This document shows positions 24,854 to 33,759 of a stretch of 51,557 bases of DNA, piece by piece. How positions within the stretch are numbered: the stretch's first letter is position 1; each line of letters starts with the position of its first letter. Position numbers and translations under genes: made by a program. Origin of the DNA: an uncultured Alteromonadaceae bacterium (GTDB lineage: Bacteria > Pseudomonadota > Gammaproteobacteria > Pseudomonadales > Halieaceae). Location: the NCBI GenBank assembly GCA_913064725.1, contig CAJYAI010000013.1:1-51557 (forward strand). The letters are read 5' to 3'. Under the pieces are notes generated by a model. That model was not told where the DNA came from. It did not search any database and saw nothing but the letters and a program-made list of their open reading frames with translations.

Positions 24854-25888
24854 ATGCATCGACGATCACTGCTTCAATTAGGGCTTGCCGGAGCGCTGGC
24901 GGGGACGCTCCCTACCTATAGTTTGGCGAGTGGCACGAGTCGACCGAGTCGACCCAGGCGGTTGAGGACGGGCGATACCGTCGGTCTGGTGGCACCGGCC
25001 TCGGTGACCTACGAGTCGCTACAGTTGCAGCTCGCGGTTGAGCGATTAGAGGCAATGGGTCTCGTTGTAAAGATAGGCCCGCATGTCATGGATCGTTTTG
25101 GCTATCTGGCGGGCACGGACGCAGATCGGGCTGACGACATTAACGCCGCGTTTGCTGATCAACAGGTCGACGCCGTATTTGCGCTTCGGGGCGGCTGGGG
25201 GGCCAGTCGTATCTTGCCTTATCTCGATTTTGCGCTAATCAGGGACAACCCTAAAGTCTTCCTCGGTTACAGTGATATTACCAGTTTGCTGAACGCTATT
25301 TACGCAAAGACGGGACTCATCACATTTCACGGTCCAAATGTGATGTCCCGCTGGAATCCTTTCACCTATCAGGGCATGCGCGATGTCATTTTTGAGGCGA
25401 AGGCAGCCCAGTATCAAAACCCTCTTGTGATCGATGATGATTTGGTGGTGCGCGACCACCGTATTCAGACAATTAATTCAGGAAAGGCGGAGGGACAGCT
25501 CATAGGTGGCAATTTGACGTTGATGTCAGCGCTAGTGGGCACGCCCTATTTACCGTCTGCCGATGGTGCCATCCTGTTCTTGGAGGATGTTGGCGAAGCC
25601 ATTTACCGGGTGGATCGCATGATGACTCAGCTGAGACTTAGCGGTCTGCTTGATCGTGTCAGCGGGATCGTATTTGGTCATTTCACCGGCGTAAAACCCA
25701 ATCCGGGTTTGGGTAACTTTTCCCTGATGGATATTCTCAGGCAGCACTGTGAGCCATTGCAGGTTCCCTGCTATTTTGGCGCTATGATTGGACATGTGGA
25801 TCAGCAGAGCACGGTGCCGGTAGGTGCTCGAGCTGAGATGGATGCAGATAAAGGTGTCCTAAGCCTGCGCGAGCCTGCCGTAAGATAG
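24854..25888 (+). CDS. Exported LD-carboxypeptidase (S66, LdcA/MccF-like)
   Basis: A 344-aa S66 peptidase: nucleophile S140 in FLGYSDITSLLNAI, catalytic Glu in FLEDVGEAIYR, and His in IGHVDQQSTVPVG. The family cleaves the L-D bond of murein tetrapeptides (LdcA) or microcin-type adducts (MccF). Unlike cytoplasmic LdcA, this one starts with a twin-arginine-like signal MHRRSLLQLGLAGALAG, so it probably acts in the periplasm. Followed 23 bp later by an S9 peptidase lipoprotein on the same strand. Confidence 0.9.
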   Translation: MHRRSLLQLGLAGALAGTLPTYSLASGTSRPSRPRRLRTGDTVGLVAPASVTYESLQLQLAVERLEAMGLVVKIGPHVMDRFGYLAGTDADRADDINAAFADQQVDAVFALRGGWGASRILPYLDFALIRDNPKVFLGYSDITSLLNAIYAKTGLITFHGPNVMSRWNPFTYQGMRDVIFEAKAAQYQNPLVIDDDLVVRDHRIQTINSGKAEGQLIGGNLTLMSALVGTPYLPSADGAILFLEDVGEAIYRVDRMMTQLRLSGLLDRVSGIVFGHFTGVKPNPGLGNFSLMDILRQHCEPLQVPCYFGAMIGHVDQQSTVPVGARAEMDADKGVLSLREPAVR

Positions 25889-25911
25889 TAATTGCTGAGG
25901 AGTAATATAAG

Positions 25912-27858
25912 TTGGGAAAGCAGAGAGCGATTAGGTGGCCGGTCATAGGTCTTCTTTTTGGTTTGGGTGTGTCGGCGTGCTCAGATCAAACAACGACAGA
26001 ACTTGCTGCGGTGTTTCCGACGCAGGAGACGCTCTCTGTGGGTCTGGCGGGTCAGTCTCCGGCTGACGTATCTCGCTATTTACTAGCCAGTGGCGTATCA
26101 GGGGCAAAGCTATCGCCCGATGGCAAGCAAGTCGTTTATCGCTCTTCCGTCACAGGGGTCCCGCAATTATGGACTCTCCCCCTTGCGGGTGGAGCGCCGA
26201 GGCAGATGACTTTTGGGAACGGCATCACTTTTTTCCGCTGGATGCCGGATAGCACGGGTTTGATCTACGGCGCTGATAATGATGGGGATGAGCAAGAGGC
26301 TTATCTCTATATCGATCGTTATGGCCAATATGAGCGTGAGATTTTTGCTGCAAGTCAGGGTGGATTTCGCGCTCTTGGCGATATTGCAGCTGACAGCGAC
26401 ACGCTGTTTTTTTCTTCCACCGAGCGGACGGGACTTCACTACGACATTTATCGCGCGTCGATTGAAACTGGCGAAGCCGAGCTAATTTATGAAGGTAACT
26501 ACGGCAATTTTGCTCAAGCCTTATCGCCAGATGGACGCTATCTCGTAGTAACGGAAACGGTGGGTGAGGACTCGGATTTTCTCTATCTCCTCGATATTGA
26601 AACCAATGAGCTCAAGATCGTCTCGCAACCTGAATCGCGAGCAAACCACGGTGACAGTGGATTTGTCTGGTCCTCTGACGGCAAGACCTTGTTCCTTGGA
26701 ACCAATGTTGATCGGGAATTTACCGCGGTGGTTGCCTACGATATCGACACGCGTGAGTTTGAATCACTAGCGGAATCTGAGTATGACCTCAGCGCTGTCA
26801 ATCTCTGTGGGCCGGCCGACGACTATTTAGTGTGGACTGAAAATAGAGATGGCTTTGATGTGCTGCGCGGGCGTCAACTTAGTAGTGGCGAACCCATCGA
26901 ATTCCCATCCTTGCCTGAGGGTGTTTACAGCCTCAGCTGTTCCCGTCAAACCTCTGCTCTGATAGTCGGCGTCAACGGTTGGCGGACGCCGGGAGATCTT
27001 TATGCAGTGGATTTGGTCTCCAAAACGCGAGAGCGCCTCGTTAGCTCGAATCTCGCCGGTATTGCTTCCGAAACATTAGTACGTCCCGTGAGTGTGCGAA
27101 TGCCTGCTCGCGATGGCGTCGAACTGCAAGGGCTTTTGTATTTACCCACCGTCGGTGGCTCGGACAAACCGCCGTCCGTCATTTTTGAGGTGCACGGTGG
27201 CCCTACTGGGCAATCGCGAGCGACCTTCGATCCGGTAACGCAGTATCACGTTGCCCGCGGTGTGGCCGTGTTTAAACCCAATGTGCGTGGATCAACGGGC
27301 TTTGGTCGGACCTATGTGACGCTGGATGACCAGCGACAGCGCCTCGATAGTGTGCGTGATCTTGTCGATATGTTGGCCTTTTTTGAGCGAGACGGGCGAG
27401 TGGATGCGAGTAGGGCGGTAGTGTCAGGTGGCTCTTACGGTGGGTACATGGTGAACGCAGTCCTCGCAAACTACCCCAGCGCGTTTAAGGCGGGTGTGTC
27501 CCGATATGGTGTTGCGGACTGGGTGACGGCACTGGAAGTGGCTTCGCCTGCGCTCAAGGCATCTGATCTCATCGAGTATGGCGATATTCGCGACCCTGAG
27601 TGGCGGGCCTTTTATACCATCAACTCGCCAATTCGCCAGGCGGACCAGATTCGCGTTCCTGTGCTCTACTCGCACGGCGAGCAGGATCCTCGTATTGATA
27701 TTTACGAGACTGAGGTCATGGTGAGAACCTTACGGGACAACGGGATTGACGCGCCGTTCATAAGAATTCCCGATGAGGGGCACGGGTGGAGAAAACTGTC
27801 CAATCGCTTGTTTTACTACCGACGCCAGGCAGCGTTTATTGAGTCCCACATCCGCTAA
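25912..27858 (+). CDS. S9 family prolyl-oligopeptidase-type lipoprotein
   Basis: A 648-aa protein with an N-terminal beta-propeller of WD40/TolB-like repeats (KLSPDGKQVVY, ALSPDGRYLVV, VWSSDGKTLFL) and a C-terminal alpha/beta hydrolase. Triad: S508 (SGGSYGGYM), D592 (GEQDPRID), H624 (DEGHGW), as in acylaminoacyl peptidases. The start is TTG, preceded by GAGGAG 10-15 bases upstream; the signal PVIGLLFGLGVSAC is a lipobox. Peptide degradation at the periplasmic membrane surface is likely. Co-directional with the S66 peptidase, probably one operon. Confidence 0.92.
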   Translation: MGKQRAIRWPVIGLLFGLGVSACSDQTTTELAAVFPTQETLSVGLAGQSPADVSRYLLASGVSGAKLSPDGKQVVYRSSVTGVPQLWTLPLAGGAPRQMTFGNGITFFRWMPDSTGLIYGADNDGDEQEAYLYIDRYGQYEREIFAASQGGFRALGDIAADSDTLFFSSTERTGLHYDIYRASIETGEAELIYEGNYGNFAQALSPDGRYLVVTETVGEDSDFLYLLDIETNELKIVSQPESRANHGDSGFVWSSDGKTLFLGTNVDREFTAVVAYDIDTREFESLAESEYDLSAVNLCGPADDYLVWTENRDGFDVLRGRQLSSGEPIEFPSLPEGVYSLSCSRQTSALIVGVNGWRTPGDLYAVDLVSKTRERLVSSNLAGIASETLVRPVSVRMPARDGVELQGLLYLPTVGGSDKPPSVIFEVHGGPTGQSRATFDPVTQYHVARGVAVFKPNVRGSTGFGRTYVTLDDQRQRLDSVRDLVDMLAFFERDGRVDASRAVVSGGSYGGYMVNAVLANYPSAFKAGVSRYGVADWVTALEVASPALKASDLIEYGDIRDPEWRAFYTINSPIRQADQIRVPVLYSHGEQDPRIDIYETEVMVRTLRDNGIDAPFIRIPDEGHGWRKLSNRLFYYRRQAAFIESHIR

Positions 27859-28054
27859 TGAGGCCGGGAGCTTGAGTGCCTTACAAAACCCTACATGATG
27901 CAGATGCTCGCCAACGCTGTGTCAGCAACTGTGTAAATTGCGGTAGTCAGAAAAATCAGTGGTTTAGTGCGTTGGATTGACGATGGCCATTTAGTGAAAC
28001 ACAGAGCGCCTTGGAGATCATTTTTTGGGTGGTCACCCACTACGGAGAACGAAC

Positions 28055-28636
28055 ATGGCACGAATAGCAAACGTATCAAGAGAGCAGCTACCTGAATTTG
28101 AACCCATGTTTCAGCTCCTTGAAGAAACCATGGGGTATTTACCCAATAACATGCTGTCGATGGCCCATTGGCCAGAGCTGCTAAAAGCGTTTGGGGGTAT
28201 AGGTGCGACGATCTTACAGCAGGGTCGGGTAGATCGCGGCCTCAAACAACTCGTCGCAATGGTGGCAAGTACTGCGAATGGTTGTCATTACTGCCAGGCG
28301 CATACCTCGCACTCTGCACATAACCTTGGTGTTTCCCGCGAAAAAATCGAAGCTGTGTTCGAGTTTGAATCTTCCGATTTATTTTCCGATGCAGAACGTG
28401 CTGCATTGAGGCTGGCATGGCACGCGGCACTTCAACCCAATGCCTCCTCCGATGATGACTTCATGGCGTTGAAGGCACATTACTCTGAACGGGATATTGT
28501 TGAGATCGTGAGTGTTATTTCTCTATTTGGATTTCTAAATCGCTGGAGCGACACCATGCAGTCCGATCTAGAGCCGTTACCGGCGGCATTTTCCGAGTCT
28601 TTGGGGTTGCGAAATAAGCAGTTGCCCACCTCGTAA
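28055..28636 (+). CDS. AhpD-like carboxymuconolactone decarboxylase family protein
   Basis: A 193-aa all-helical protein with the AhpD CxxC signature (NGCHYCQAHTSHSA), the two cysteines likely redox active with the nearby histidine. YLPNNMLSMAHWPELLKAF is a common N-terminal segment of the group. Family roles are peroxidase-linked disulfide relay or lactone decarboxylation; the CxxC favours the former. Start ATG 28055 with CGGAG; the frame extends 10 codons upstream without a site. Single gene. Confidence 0.85.
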   Translation: MARIANVSREQLPEFEPMFQLLEETMGYLPNNMLSMAHWPELLKAFGGIGATILQQGRVDRGLKQLVAMVASTANGCHYCQAHTSHSAHNLGVSREKIEAVFEFESSDLFSDAERAALRLAWHAALQPNASSDDDFMALKAHYSERDIVEIVSVISLFGFLNRWSDTMQSDLEPLPAAFSESLGLRNKQLPTS

Positions 28637-28707
28637 CGATGGGGCCTAGCTGGGTTATAAGTGCTTAGCTGTTATGATCCGGGGTTCACTGTTTTAGTTG
28701 GAATATT

Positions 28708-29091
28708 ATGAGTGCCTCAACGCATCCTGGATTCGCCGAGCTAGTTGGTTTCGATGTCTCCACCGACGGCAGCGGTGTTGGCAACGGCCGTTTGACTATT
28801 CAAGACCGGCATCTCAATCCAAATGGTGTGGTTCACGGCGGTGTTTTATTTACCCTGATCGACACCGCAATGGGCGCGGCGCTGATGTCGTGTCTAGATG
28901 AGGGCGATATCTGCGCCACTATTCAGATTTCCATGAATTATCTTAAACCTGTCGTCAGCGGCGTGGTCGAGTGTCAGGTACATGTGGTTAACCGAGGCCG
29001 GCGCTTTGCCAATCTTCATGGCGAGCTTTACGTTGGTGAAAAACTCGTGGGGACGGCTGACGGTAATTTCGCTATCGTTTCTGCCGCGTAG
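28708..29091 (+). CDS. PaaI-type hotdog thioesterase
   Basis: A 127-aa hotdog-fold acyl-CoA thioesterase. The signature NPNGVVHGGVLFTLIDTAMGAA (Asn, HGG, Asp catalytic set) and TIQISMNYLKPV are typical of the YdiI/PaaI group. Cytoplasmic. The 3' end lies eight bases from the convergent nfeD stop. Confidence 0.9.
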   Translation: MSASTHPGFAELVGFDVSTDGSGVGNGRLTIQDRHLNPNGVVHGGVLFTLIDTAMGAALMSCLDEGDICATIQISMNYLKPVVSGVVECQVHVVNRGRRFANLHGELYVGEKLVGTADGNFAIVSAA

Positions 29092-29099
29092 CGCACAAT

Positions 29100-29582
29100 T
29101 TAGCTCGCCTGAGTCACTACCAGGATCCCCGGATGCAGTGCAACAACACACACACGATCTCCGGGCGCCAGTGACTTGTCTCCCTCTTCGCGCGCCAATT
29201 CCACACGCCATGTAACACCTGAAAACTGGTGGCTCGAATGGGTCTCTCTATCGAGCAGACTCTCAAGCGTAAATTCATAGCCCACAAAGTCAGAGCTTTG
29301 ACCCGAACGCGGTGGCGTGGCCGATTGGTATTGTTTCAGGGGCTTCCATAGCGCCACACCGAGCAGGAATGAGACCACCCCCATAACCGCAAAACTGGCC
29401 AGCCAGTCATTGGGCACGATGCCTAGATAGATCAACAGTGCCGTCAAAAGGGAGCCGAGACCCACTAAAAAAAGCACAATGGTGCTCATGCCGAGCACTA
29501 CAAGTTCGATCACTAATGACAAGGCCCCTAGAGCGAACCAGAAATTCGCTAGGTTTTGTGCGAAGTAGTCAAGGAGCGTCAT
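29100..29582 (-). CDS. NfeD family membrane protein
   Basis: A 160-aa protein with three to four hydrophobic segments (LVIELVVLGMSTIVLFLVGLGSL, IGVPNDWLA to VVSFLLGVAL) and a C-terminal OB-fold domain (YEFTLESLLDRETHSSHQF to VVALHPGILVV). NfeD proteins pair with stomatin/SPFH proteins, and here the two genes overlap by 14 bp. Roles in membrane microdomain organisation are inferred from the family. Confidence 0.9.
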   Translation of the reverse strand: MTLLDYFAQNLANFWFALGALSLVIELVVLGMSTIVLFLVGLGSLLTALLIYLGIVPNDWLASFAVMGVVSFLLGVALWKPLKQYQSATPPRSGQSSDFVGYEFTLESLLDRETHSSHQFSGVTWRVELAREEGDKSLAPGDRVCVVALHPGILVVTQAS

Positions 29583-30522
29583 TCTTTACCTGCACATCGT
29601 TGAGCCGGTTTACGATGGTCATAGCCTCGGCAACCACATTTGATGCGTTGGTCTGTGAGTCGCTCAAGAGGACGACAGACGAGTCTCTCGCAATGGCTTG
29701 CTTGGCTGCGATAGCTTGCTCTGCCAGATCGAGTTGAACAGCTTTTTGGCCGTCTTGAGTGTTGGCAGCAGCACCCACTTTTTCAAGCGCCTCAGCCTTC
29801 GCGTTTGCAACTGCAATAATCGCATTCGCCTCGCCCTCCGCCTTCAATATTTGTTCTGATTTTTCAGCCTCGGCGGCGAGGACTCGGGCTTGCTTTTCAC
29901 CTTCGGCCACATTGATTGATGATTGGCGCTCACCTTCTGACTCGAGAATAGACGCACGTTTTTCTCGCTCAGCCTTCATCTGTCGTTCCATGGCGTCAAG
30001 AACGGTTCGCGGTGGCTCGATATCTTTAATTTCGTATCGAAGCACCATTACACCCCAGGGGCCGGCGGCCTCATTAATCTGCGATACGATGTTGTTATTT
30101 AGCGCTTCACGTTCTTCAAATGTTTTATCTAGCTCTATTTTACCGATTTCGCTACGCATGGTGGTTTGCGCTAGCTGCGTAACTGCGTAGACATAATCAT
30201 CGACGCCATAAGATGCCTTATAAGGGTCCAGCACCTTGAGGTACAACACACCATCGACGACAAGCGAGATATTGTCTCGGGTAATAGCCGCTTGCGATGG
30301 TACGTCAAAGGCCTGCTCTTTTAGAGTTCGGTTGTATGCAACTCGATCGAAAAACGGATTGAGAAAGTTGAGACCCGCCTCTAGCGAGCGGGTGTACTTG
30401 CCAAATCGCTCGACAACAAAGGCACGATTTTGGGGGACGAATTTTACTGCTTTCGTGAGAATTACAATCAGCACGATTGCAACGGCCACAGAGCTCACAA
30501 GACCAAAAGATAAAAACTCCAT
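29569..30522 (-). CDS. SPFH/stomatin-like membrane scaffold (paraslipin, QmcA-like)
   Basis: A 317-aa protein: one N-terminal membrane segment (LVSSVAVAIVLIVILTKAV), an SPFH domain (VPQNRAFVVERFGKYTRSLEAGLNFLNPF), then a long Ala/Glu-rich coiled coil (residues about 185-260, with AEGEKQARVLAAEAEKSEQ) and a C-terminal tail. These proteins oligomerise at the membrane and modulate proteases or raft-like domains. Operon with nfeD. Start ATG with GGGAGAACC upstream. Confidence 0.93.
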   Translation of the reverse strand: MEFLSFGLVSSVAVAIVLIVILTKAVKFVPQNRAFVVERFGKYTRSLEAGLNFLNPFFDRVAYNRTLKEQAFDVPSQAAITRDNISLVVDGVLYLKVLDPYKASYGVDDYVYAVTQLAQTTMRSEIGKIELDKTFEEREALNNNIVSQINEAAGPWGVMVLRYEIKDIEPPRTVLDAMERQMKAEREKRASILESEGERQSSINVAEGEKQARVLAAEAEKSEQILKAEGEANAIIAVANAKAEALEKVGAAANTQDGQKAVQLDLAEQAIAAKQAIARDSSVVLLSDSQTNASNVVAEAMTIVNRLNDVQVKNDAP

Positions 30523-30621
30523 AATGCGGTTCTCCCTTTATCACTTGACTAAGTAAATGGGGGCAAATGCCCATAGATTCAAGTGTAGATCGCGATCATG
30601 TGCTTCGCACTTTTTATGTCT

Positions 30622-31062
30622 TCATTCCATCGATCGGAACATCAGAGCCAACCGCTTCCCACGACTGAGGTTTTCAAGGAATTCCTTGGCGTTATCCTCT
30701 CGCGATAGAAAATCCGAGTAGCCCAGCAGTTCACTCACATCAGCGCCATCCAGACTTAGAAAGCCCATCTGCCAGTCGGCAAATTCGCGTTGCTCGACTT
30801 CACCTTGAAATAATATATCGATGCCGTCGTGTCGCTTATCTTTTTCAATGGCCTCGAAGGTATGCTTCACCTCCGCCTCGGTGCCCTCGAGAACTTGGTA
30901 AAAGGAGCGTTCGCGATGCAAAAGAAGACCGGTGATCCCGCGAGAAGAATTTGATTTACGCGCCTCGGTCAGTAACTCAATCATACCGTCAGCGCCCAGA
31001 TCACCTGTCTCTGTACTGACGTAGCCAAGATGGAACAGACGCTGTGTGTCATTTTCGGACAT
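30622..31062 (-). CDS. BLUF-domain blue-light sensor
   Basis: A 146-aa stand-alone BLUF protein. FAD photocycle residues align exactly with AppA spacing: Y14 (LGYVS), N38, Q56 (FYQVLEG), W97 and M99 (FADWQMGF). The rest has the usual ferredoxin-like core (GITGLLLH) and C-terminal helices, without an attached effector domain, so the signal must pass by protein interaction. It is divergent from acsF, sharing a 140-bp promoter region at the edge of the photosynthesis cluster. In Rhodobacter the BLUF protein AppA antagonises PpsR; a comparable link here is inference. Confidence 0.93.
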   Translation of the reverse strand: MSENDTQRLFHLGYVSTETGDLGADGMIELLTEARKSNSSRGITGLLLHRERSFYQVLEGTEAEVKHTFEAIEKDKRHDGIDILFQGEVEQREFADWQMGFLSLDGADVSELLGYSDFLSREDNAKEFLENLSRGKRLALMFRSME

Positions 31063-31115
31063 GGATACCCCTCTCTTTGCGGCATCTTTCGCTTCTAACT
31101 TGATTGATCGACCAA

Positions 31116-31133
31116 TGTAAAATAAAGTTTACG
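31116..31133. promoter_or_regulatory. Probable PpsR/CrtJ-like operator, acsF/BLUF promoter
   Basis: TGTAAAATAAAGTTTACG: TGT-N12-ACG, one base off the CrtJ/PpsR consensus TGT-N12-ACA, with dyad TGTAAA / TTTACG. Sits 68 bp before acsF and 54 bp before the BLUF gene. Confidence 0.5.
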
Positions 31134-31201
31134 AATCAAAGATAAATAAAGTTAGACGGCGAGTTCGTTATAGATAGGCTTAGAGTCTATACGGGGGAAA
31201 C

Positions 31202-32266
31202 ATGGCACAAGATTCAACTGCAACCGCGGTGAACGACAGTACCAAGCAAGCTCTTGAAAGTCGTGCGCTTGCGCCGCGCTTCTACACGACAAACTGCGAA
31301 GAAATTGGCCAGTATGACATCGAGCCAGTGCGTGACGAATGGGATGTCATAATGGCTGCATTTGAGCTCGATAAAAATCGGGAGCACTTCAAACAAAACT
31401 ATGACTTCGACCCAGCGGAGCTCGATGCTGATCCCGAGCTCAAGGCTGAATTTCTTGATCTGCTCGTCAGCTCGATCACTGCCGAATACTCGGGCTGTGT
31501 CTTATATCAAGAAATTGAGAGCAAGGTGGATAATCCCGAGATAGCCAAGCTGTTTCGCTATATGGCGCGTGACGAGTCACGTCATGCAGGCTTCATCAAT
31601 AGAGCACTAAAGAAACTGGGTGTCGCAGTTGACCTCAGTGTGTTGAAGCAACAAAAGGAATACACGTTTTTTCGCCCCAAATTTATTTTTTACGCGACCT
31701 ATCTCTCCGAAAAAATTGGTTACGCACGCTATATAACCATTTACCGACATCTAGAACGCAATCCGGATCGACGGTTCCACCCCATATTTAAGTGGTTTCT
31801 GGAGTGGTGTAACGATGAATTTGCGCACGGAGAAGGCTTCGCACTATTAATGCGTGCAAACCCTAAGCTACTCACGGGTTATAACAAGCTCTTCATTCGC
31901 ATGTTCTTGGTGCTTGTCTATACCACCATGTACGTTCGCGATCATTCAAGGCCGAAACTGTATGAGGCGTTTGGCATGGATGTTACTGAGTTTGATCATA
32001 CGGTCTTCGACATTACAACCGAAATCTCAAAGCAGGTCTTTCCGCTGACGCTGAATACCCGAGATCCGAAGTTTCAGCGCGGGCTAGAGCGCTTACTGGA
32101 CTTGAACATCCGAGTCGATGCGCTCGAGGGTGTCTCCGGGATCGGTGCCAAGGTGAAGCGCTTGTCATTACAGGTCGGCATCGGCGCCACTATTTTGCGC
32201 CTGTTTTTGCTACCTACGGTACCCAACCAGATGCCGAAAAATGTGGCTATGCAGCCAGCCTGGTAA
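31202..32266 (+). CDS. acsF: AcsF, aerobic Mg-protoporphyrin IX monomethyl ester cyclase
   Basis: A 354-aa diiron enzyme forming the isocyclic E ring of bacteriochlorophyll with O2. The ferritin-like site shows the E95 region (SITAEYSGCVLYQEIE) and DESRH (124-128), then a second pair in EWCNDEFAHGE. Length and the FRYMARDESRHAGFIN motif match AcsF/CHL27. Oxygen-dependent cyclase is expected of an aerobic anoxygenic phototroph. In many alphaproteobacteria acsF sits within the puh region; here it is separate and divergent from BLUF. Confidence 0.97.
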   Translation: MAQDSTATAVNDSTKQALESRALAPRFYTTNCEEIGQYDIEPVRDEWDVIMAAFELDKNREHFKQNYDFDPAELDADPELKAEFLDLLVSSITAEYSGCVLYQEIESKVDNPEIAKLFRYMARDESRHAGFINRALKKLGVAVDLSVLKQQKEYTFFRPKFIFYATYLSEKIGYARYITIYRHLERNPDRRFHPIFKWFLEWCNDEFAHGEGFALLMRANPKLLTGYNKLFIRMFLVLVYTTMYVRDHSRPKLYEAFGMDVTEFDHTVFDITTEISKQVFPLTLNTRDPKFQRGLERLLDLNIRVDALEGVSGIGAKVKRLSLQVGIGATILRLFLLPTVPNQMPKNVAMQPAW

Positions 32267-32272
32267 GACTGT

Positions 32273-32297
32273 GGCGGGACTGTCTAGGCATCCCGCC
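32273..32297. terminator. Hairpin between convergent acsF and the bchP operon
   Basis: Stem GGCGGGA / TCCCGCC with an 11-base loop. No T run on either side, so termination is only suggested. It overlaps the 3' end of the small membrane gene. Confidence 0.4.
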
Positions 32298-32553
32298 AAT
32301 AGCCTTTGAACTCGAGCAGATGGCAGAGCCCCGCTGCGCTCAGGCAAACCAATAGCGCGCCTACTGGTACATCCCAAATGGCGATTTGAATTCCTGTCAT
32401 CAAAAAGACGCCGGCCAGGAGATTTGGGATAAAACGAAGGGGCGGTGTTCCCTGCTGTCGCTGACGCCATCGGAGCCATAGTAGGCAGGTTTCAAGGACA
32501 ATAAGCAATACGATGCCGCCGATGAGGAAGCCGGACTGCAGTAACCTATCCAC
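32284..32553 (-). CDS. Small membrane protein at the end of the bchP operon, hypothetical
   Basis: An 89-aa protein with an N-terminal membrane segment (FLIGGIVLLIVLETCLLWL), a basic loop (RWRQRQQG), and two further hydrophobic stretches (NLLAGVFLMTGIQIAIW and VGALLVCLSAAGLCHLL). It starts three bases after the bchP stop, so it is coupled to bacteriochlorophyll genes. Not recognised as a named family; perhaps an assembly or pigment-handling partner of BchP. Confidence 0.75.
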   Translation of the reverse strand: MDRLLQSGFLIGGIVLLIVLETCLLWLRWRQRQQGTPPLRFIPNLLAGVFLMTGIQIAIWDVPVGALLVCLSAAGLCHLLEFKGYWRDA

Positions 32554-32556
32554 GGG

Positions 32557-33759
32557 TCACGCGGTGCTTTTTGATAAGCCCAGAAGCTGTGCAATGTCTT
32601 TGAGGACAACACGAAGGTGTTCCTTGCCCTTTTTCTTAACAAGCTTCTTCTGAGTGTAAGACTGCCAGGTGAGTGTTTGCACATCCTCGTCTTTACACAT
32701 TTCAACAAATTGCTCACGCCGTTTATCGCTGTGGTACCAGAAATACTGAAGCAGTCCCAAGGCCCAGAACGTTCGGCCGTGCAGTTTCATAAAGCGCTTA
32801 CGAGGTGCTCGCAATGCGGACGCTTTGCCGCTCACTAGGAAGTCTTTGATGGCGTCGGCACTCAAGCGGCCGCAGAGCATGGCGTAGTAAATCCCCTCTC
32901 CCGACGCGGGCGCTACAACGCCCGCTGCGTCGCCGGAGACGAGGATGCCCTTTCCATCGTCCCATCGTTTCATCGGTTTCATGGGGATGGGGGCTCCCTC
33001 TTTACGGATGGTGCGTGCTTTGTCGAGACCTGAGATGGCTCTGAGTTCGTTGACCGAGTCCTTTGCTGAAAAGTCTTTAAACGCACTCCCCACACCGATA
33101 CTTGCCGACTTACCGTGGGGGAATACCCATGCGTAAAAGTCAGGTGACAGTTTACCTTGGTACCACACTTCGCATCGCTCGGGATCGTAGTCACCGGTGG
33201 CCGTTTCTGGTGCCTCAACGATTTCGTGATATGCAAGCACCCACGGTATTTCGGCGTACTTTGGAATGCCTTGTTTGGCCACCCTTGACCGAGCGCCATC
33301 GGCTCCTAGGACACAGCGAGCGGTGGCAGTTTTGGTCTCCGTGTCAGCATCTTTTGTGATGTATGTGACTTCAATTGTACTGCTATCAAGGTACTCGAGC
33401 TTTTTAAAGGCCGCGATCTCAAGCTCAGCCCCTGCGTGTTGCGCTCGCTGTCTAAGCCAGGGGTCGAACTCATCGCGATCCACCATGCCTACAAACGTAC
33501 CATCGATCGGCATATCTACCTTTTGTTCTTTCGGTGAGATCATTCGCGCCGATTGAATTTCTGCTTTCAGCAGCGATCGCGGTATGTCGAATTCACCCAG
33601 CAAGCACGGCGGAATTGCACCGCCACAGGGCTTGATTCGGAAGGCGCGCTCGAGCAGCAGTACCCGATGACCGGCGATTGCAATCTCATGAGCTGCAGTT
33701 GCGCCGGAGGGTCCGCCACCGATGATAATGACGTCGAAGTCTGTTCTGTTATCGCTCAT
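32557..33759 (-). CDS. bchP: BchP, geranylgeranyl (bacteriochlorophyll) reductase
   Basis: A 400-aa FAD enzyme: Rossmann motif VIIIGGGPSGATAAHEIA (residues 9-26), RIKPCGGAIP, LGADGARSRVAK, and VSGDAAGVVAPASGEGIYYAM. It reduces the geranylgeranyl tail of bacteriochlorophyll to phytyl in three steps. Overlaps the upstream pucC-like gene by four bases (ATGA). Membrane-associated, cytoplasmic side. Confidence 0.95.
   Translation of the reverse strand: MSDNRTDFDVIIIGGGPSGATAAHEIAIAGHRVLLLERAFRIKPCGGAIPPCLLGEFDIPRSLLKAEIQSARMISPKEQKVDMPIDGTFVGMVDRDEFDPWLRQRAQHAGAELEIAAFKKLEYLDSSTIEVTYITKDADTETKTATARCVLGADGARSRVAKQGIPKYAEIPWVLAYHEIVEAPETATGDYDPERCEVWYQGKLSPDFYAWVFPHGKSASIGVGSAFKDFSAKDSVNELRAISGLDKARTIRKEGAPIPMKPMKRWDDGKGILVSGDAAGVVAPASGEGIYYAMLCGRLSADAIKDFLVSGKASALRAPRKRFMKLHGRTFWALGLLQYFWYHSDKRREQFVEMCKDEDVQTLTWQSYTQKKLVKKKGKEHLRVVLKDIAQLLGLSKSTA

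Noticed and set aside
30580-30612. Hairpin GTGC-TTC-GCAC followed by T's as a terminator
   Set aside because: Only a four-base stem, and the T run is on the strand with no gene ending there.
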